The notes under the pieces were generated by a model that made no database searches, had not been told where the DNA came from, and worked only from the letters and a program-made list of their open reading frames with translations. This document shows, in pieces, positions 22,959-24,338 of a stretch of DNA of 24,338 nucleotides (positions are counted from its first letter, which is position 1; the number at the start of each line of letters is the position of its first letter). Both the position numbers and the translations under genes were made by a program. Source of the DNA: JAAOZP01 sp038848185 (GTDB taxonomy: Archaea; Thermoproteota; EX4484-205; JAAOZP01); NCBI GenBank assembly GCA_038848185.1, contig JAWCNV010000021.1:1-24338 (forward strand), in the 5' to 3' direction.

Positions 22959-22973
22959 TGGAGAGCGTTAGAG

Positions 22974-24206
22974 CTAAACCTGTTTAAGTTCATCCACATT
23001 ACTCTTTATCTTCTCCAGGGCAGTTATTATGTCATCCATATCCTCCTTTGAGCCCAGTAAAACGTTCTGGGGAAGCCATAGACCTTCAATATAGCACACC
23101 TTCTCCGCCACAGGAAGATTAATTTTCGAGTAATCCATAACCCTGCCGTAGCTGGGACACGATAACGGGCATTTCTTAAAATAATTGAGATAAGGCTCCT
23201 TATAGACTGGTTTCGAATATCCTACGCTGACAGGTATGCCCTCGGCTTTCATAGCGTTCGCGAAATCAGCTTTCGACAGTCCTCCAAAAGCCTCTGGATC
23301 ATAACGGAATATGTAGAGGTGCCAAGCATGTCTGGTAATTCTATCATCTGTCTTCAAAGGCCTTAAACCATCTATATTAGAAAGCTTACGATTCAAGTAC
23401 TCTGCATTTTCAACACGTTTCTTGGTATGCTCGTCGAACCTTTCAAGCTGAACTAGAAGTATCGCTGCTTGAAACTCAGTCATACGATAGTTTGTTCCCG
23501 GAAGATAATGCTCATACCAAGCCTTCTCAGGAAGACGCCCGCAATTATGTAGGCTCCAAGCCTTGACGTATAATTCATGATCCTTTGCGACGATTACTCC
23601 TCCCTCACCACTTGTTATATTCTTACTCGAGTAGAAGCTGAAGCATCCGAAGTCTCCGAAGCTCCCAACTCTCCTTCCCATCCATTCGGAGCCCCAAGCT
23701 TGGCAAGCATCTTCTATGACATGGAGACCATGCTTCTCTGCCACCTTCATAATCGCACTCATGTTAGCAGGTCTGCCACCTATGTGGACAGGAAGAATGG
23801 CTTTTGTCTTATCAGTGATAGCCTCCTCGATTTTCTCAGGATCGATATTATAAGTATCCGGCTCAATATCGACAAAGACCGGTATAGCATTAACGTAGAG
23901 TACGGATGTTGCTGTAGCCATGAATGTATACGGGGTTGTTATCACCTCATCGCCACAACCTATGCCGCATGCTCTCAGAGCTATTTCAATAGCGGTTGTC
24001 CCACTTGTTACCGCAACCCCGTACTTAGCATCCTGGTATGCTGCAAACCTCTCTTCAAATCGTTTTACATTTTGTCCTCCCGCTCCCCATACTCCACTTT
24101 CCAAAACCCTTTTTAAAGCATCAAGCTCCCTTTCGTCGAAGACAGGCCATTTAGGGAAGGGTTTGTCCCTGACTGGTTTACCTCCTTTTAATGCGAGCCT
24201 AGCCAT
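22974..24206 (-). CDS. DegT/DnrJ/EryC1 family PLP-dependent aminotransferase
   Basis: A fold-type-I enzyme of about 410 residues. The N-terminal LALKGGKPVRDKPFPKWP is characteristic of the AHBA-synthase/StrS-like branch. The PLP lysine is in SFYSSKNITSGEGG (K195 counted from ATG 24206), preceded by VIEDACQAWG, whose Asp pairs with the PLP ring nitrogen, and VTSGTTAIEIAL for the phosphate. These enzymes aminate a keto-sugar or keto-cyclitol using Glu or Gln, or in some members dehydrate. That fits Gfo/Idh enzymes that make keto-sugars in the same neighbourhood. A GTG at 24212 also lies in frame; the TATA box at 24234-24244 allows either start. Confidence 0.85.
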   Translation of the reverse strand: MARLALKGGKPVRDKPFPKWPVFDERELDALKRVLESGVWGAGGQNVKRFEERFAAYQDAKYGVAVTSGTTAIEIALRACGIGCGDEVITTPYTFMATATSVLYVNAIPVFVDIEPDTYNIDPEKIEEAITDKTKAILPVHIGGRPANMSAIMKVAEKHGLHVIEDACQAWGSEWMGRRVGSFGDFGCFSFYSSKNITSGEGGVIVAKDHELYVKAWSLHNCGRLPEKAWYEHYLPGTNYRMTEFQAAILLVQLERFDEHTKKRVENAEYLNRKLSNIDGLRPLKTDDRITRHAWHLYIFRYDPEAFGGLSKADFANAMKAEGIPVSVGYSKPVYKEPYLNYFKKCPLSCPSYGRVMDYSKINLPVAEKVCYIEGLWLPQNVLLGSKEDMDDIITALEKIKSNVDELKQV

Positions 24207-24233
24207 ATTCACCCGCCTCTTCTATTTTCTCCC

Positions 24234-24244
24234 ATATTATAAAA
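24234..24244 (-). promoter_or_regulatory. TATA box of the DegT-family gene
   Basis: TTTTATAATAT on the minus strand, 27 bases before GTG 24212 and 33 before ATG 24206. The remaining 90 bases to the window edge hold no gene I can support. Confidence 0.5.
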
Positions 24245-24338
24245 ACATATTCTTCCAGCGTAAAGAATAGGCTCAATGATAAAAACGTCAAGACCTGTTA
24301 ACCACGATGGGTTACGCGGAACAATAAAGTAATTAATC

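Noticed and set aside
23577..24116. Plus-strand 179-codon frame opposite the DegT gene
   Set aside because: It is an antisense shadow of a well-conserved aminotransferase, with Cys/Ser/His-rich non-protein-like composition.
24275..24331. Short plus-strand frame at the right edge of the window
   Set aside because: It stops after about 18 codons and has no clear promoter spacing.

Overview
The window reads as part of an archaeal metagenome-derived scaffold, probably thermophilic and of the TACK/Thermoproteota side (inference). The signs are a Pfu-type family B DNA polymerase, a GAPN-type glyceraldehyde-3-phosphate dehydrogenase closely resembling my recollection of the Thermoproteus enzyme, NikR, a PRC-barrel/zinc-ribbon protein, large surface proteins with a single C-terminal anchor and basic tail, and AT-rich archaeal TATA boxes about 22-35 bases before most start codons (leaderless-type genes). 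It contains a 99-base N gap that is a scaffolding artefact.

Layout. 1-2913: the 3' part of a large secreted, membrane-anchored protein with an HExxH zinc-protease motif. 3072-3748: a small VOC-fold (methylmalonyl-CoA-epimerase-like) gene interrupted by the false gap. 3825-5858 (minus): a secreted seven-bladed propeller plus Ig-like domains with the same type of anchor. 6078-7046: a HEAT-repeat protein. 7130-9466: a family B DNA polymerase with intact polymerase motifs but all three proofreading exonuclease motifs damaged. 9648-10055: NikR with a complete nickel site, convergent with a CaCA-family cation exchanger (10065-11069, minus).

11163-24212 is mostly carbohydrate and small-molecule metabolism: a zinc-type (MDR) dehydrogenase, a small SAM methyltransferase whose 5' end looks broken, GAPN, a histone-deacetylase-fold amidohydrolase, two xylose-isomerase-like TIM-barrel proteins, a DUF6807/PmoA-like protein overlapping the second of these, two Gfo/Idh/MocA oxidoreductases facing each other, an M20 peptidase/deacylase, a PRC-barrel zinc-ribbon protein and a DegT/DnrJ/EryC1 aminotransferase. 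The run of Gfo/Idh enzymes, TIM-barrel isomerases and DUF6807 recalls catabolic loci that oxidise a sugar or glycoside to a keto form before isomerising or cleaving it. GAPN would take triose phosphate onward. The substrate cannot be read from the sequence.

I saw no tRNA, rRNA, CRISPR array or insertion sequence. The most interesting items are the exonuclease-deficient PolB, the putative keto-sugar cluster and the HExxH surface protein.
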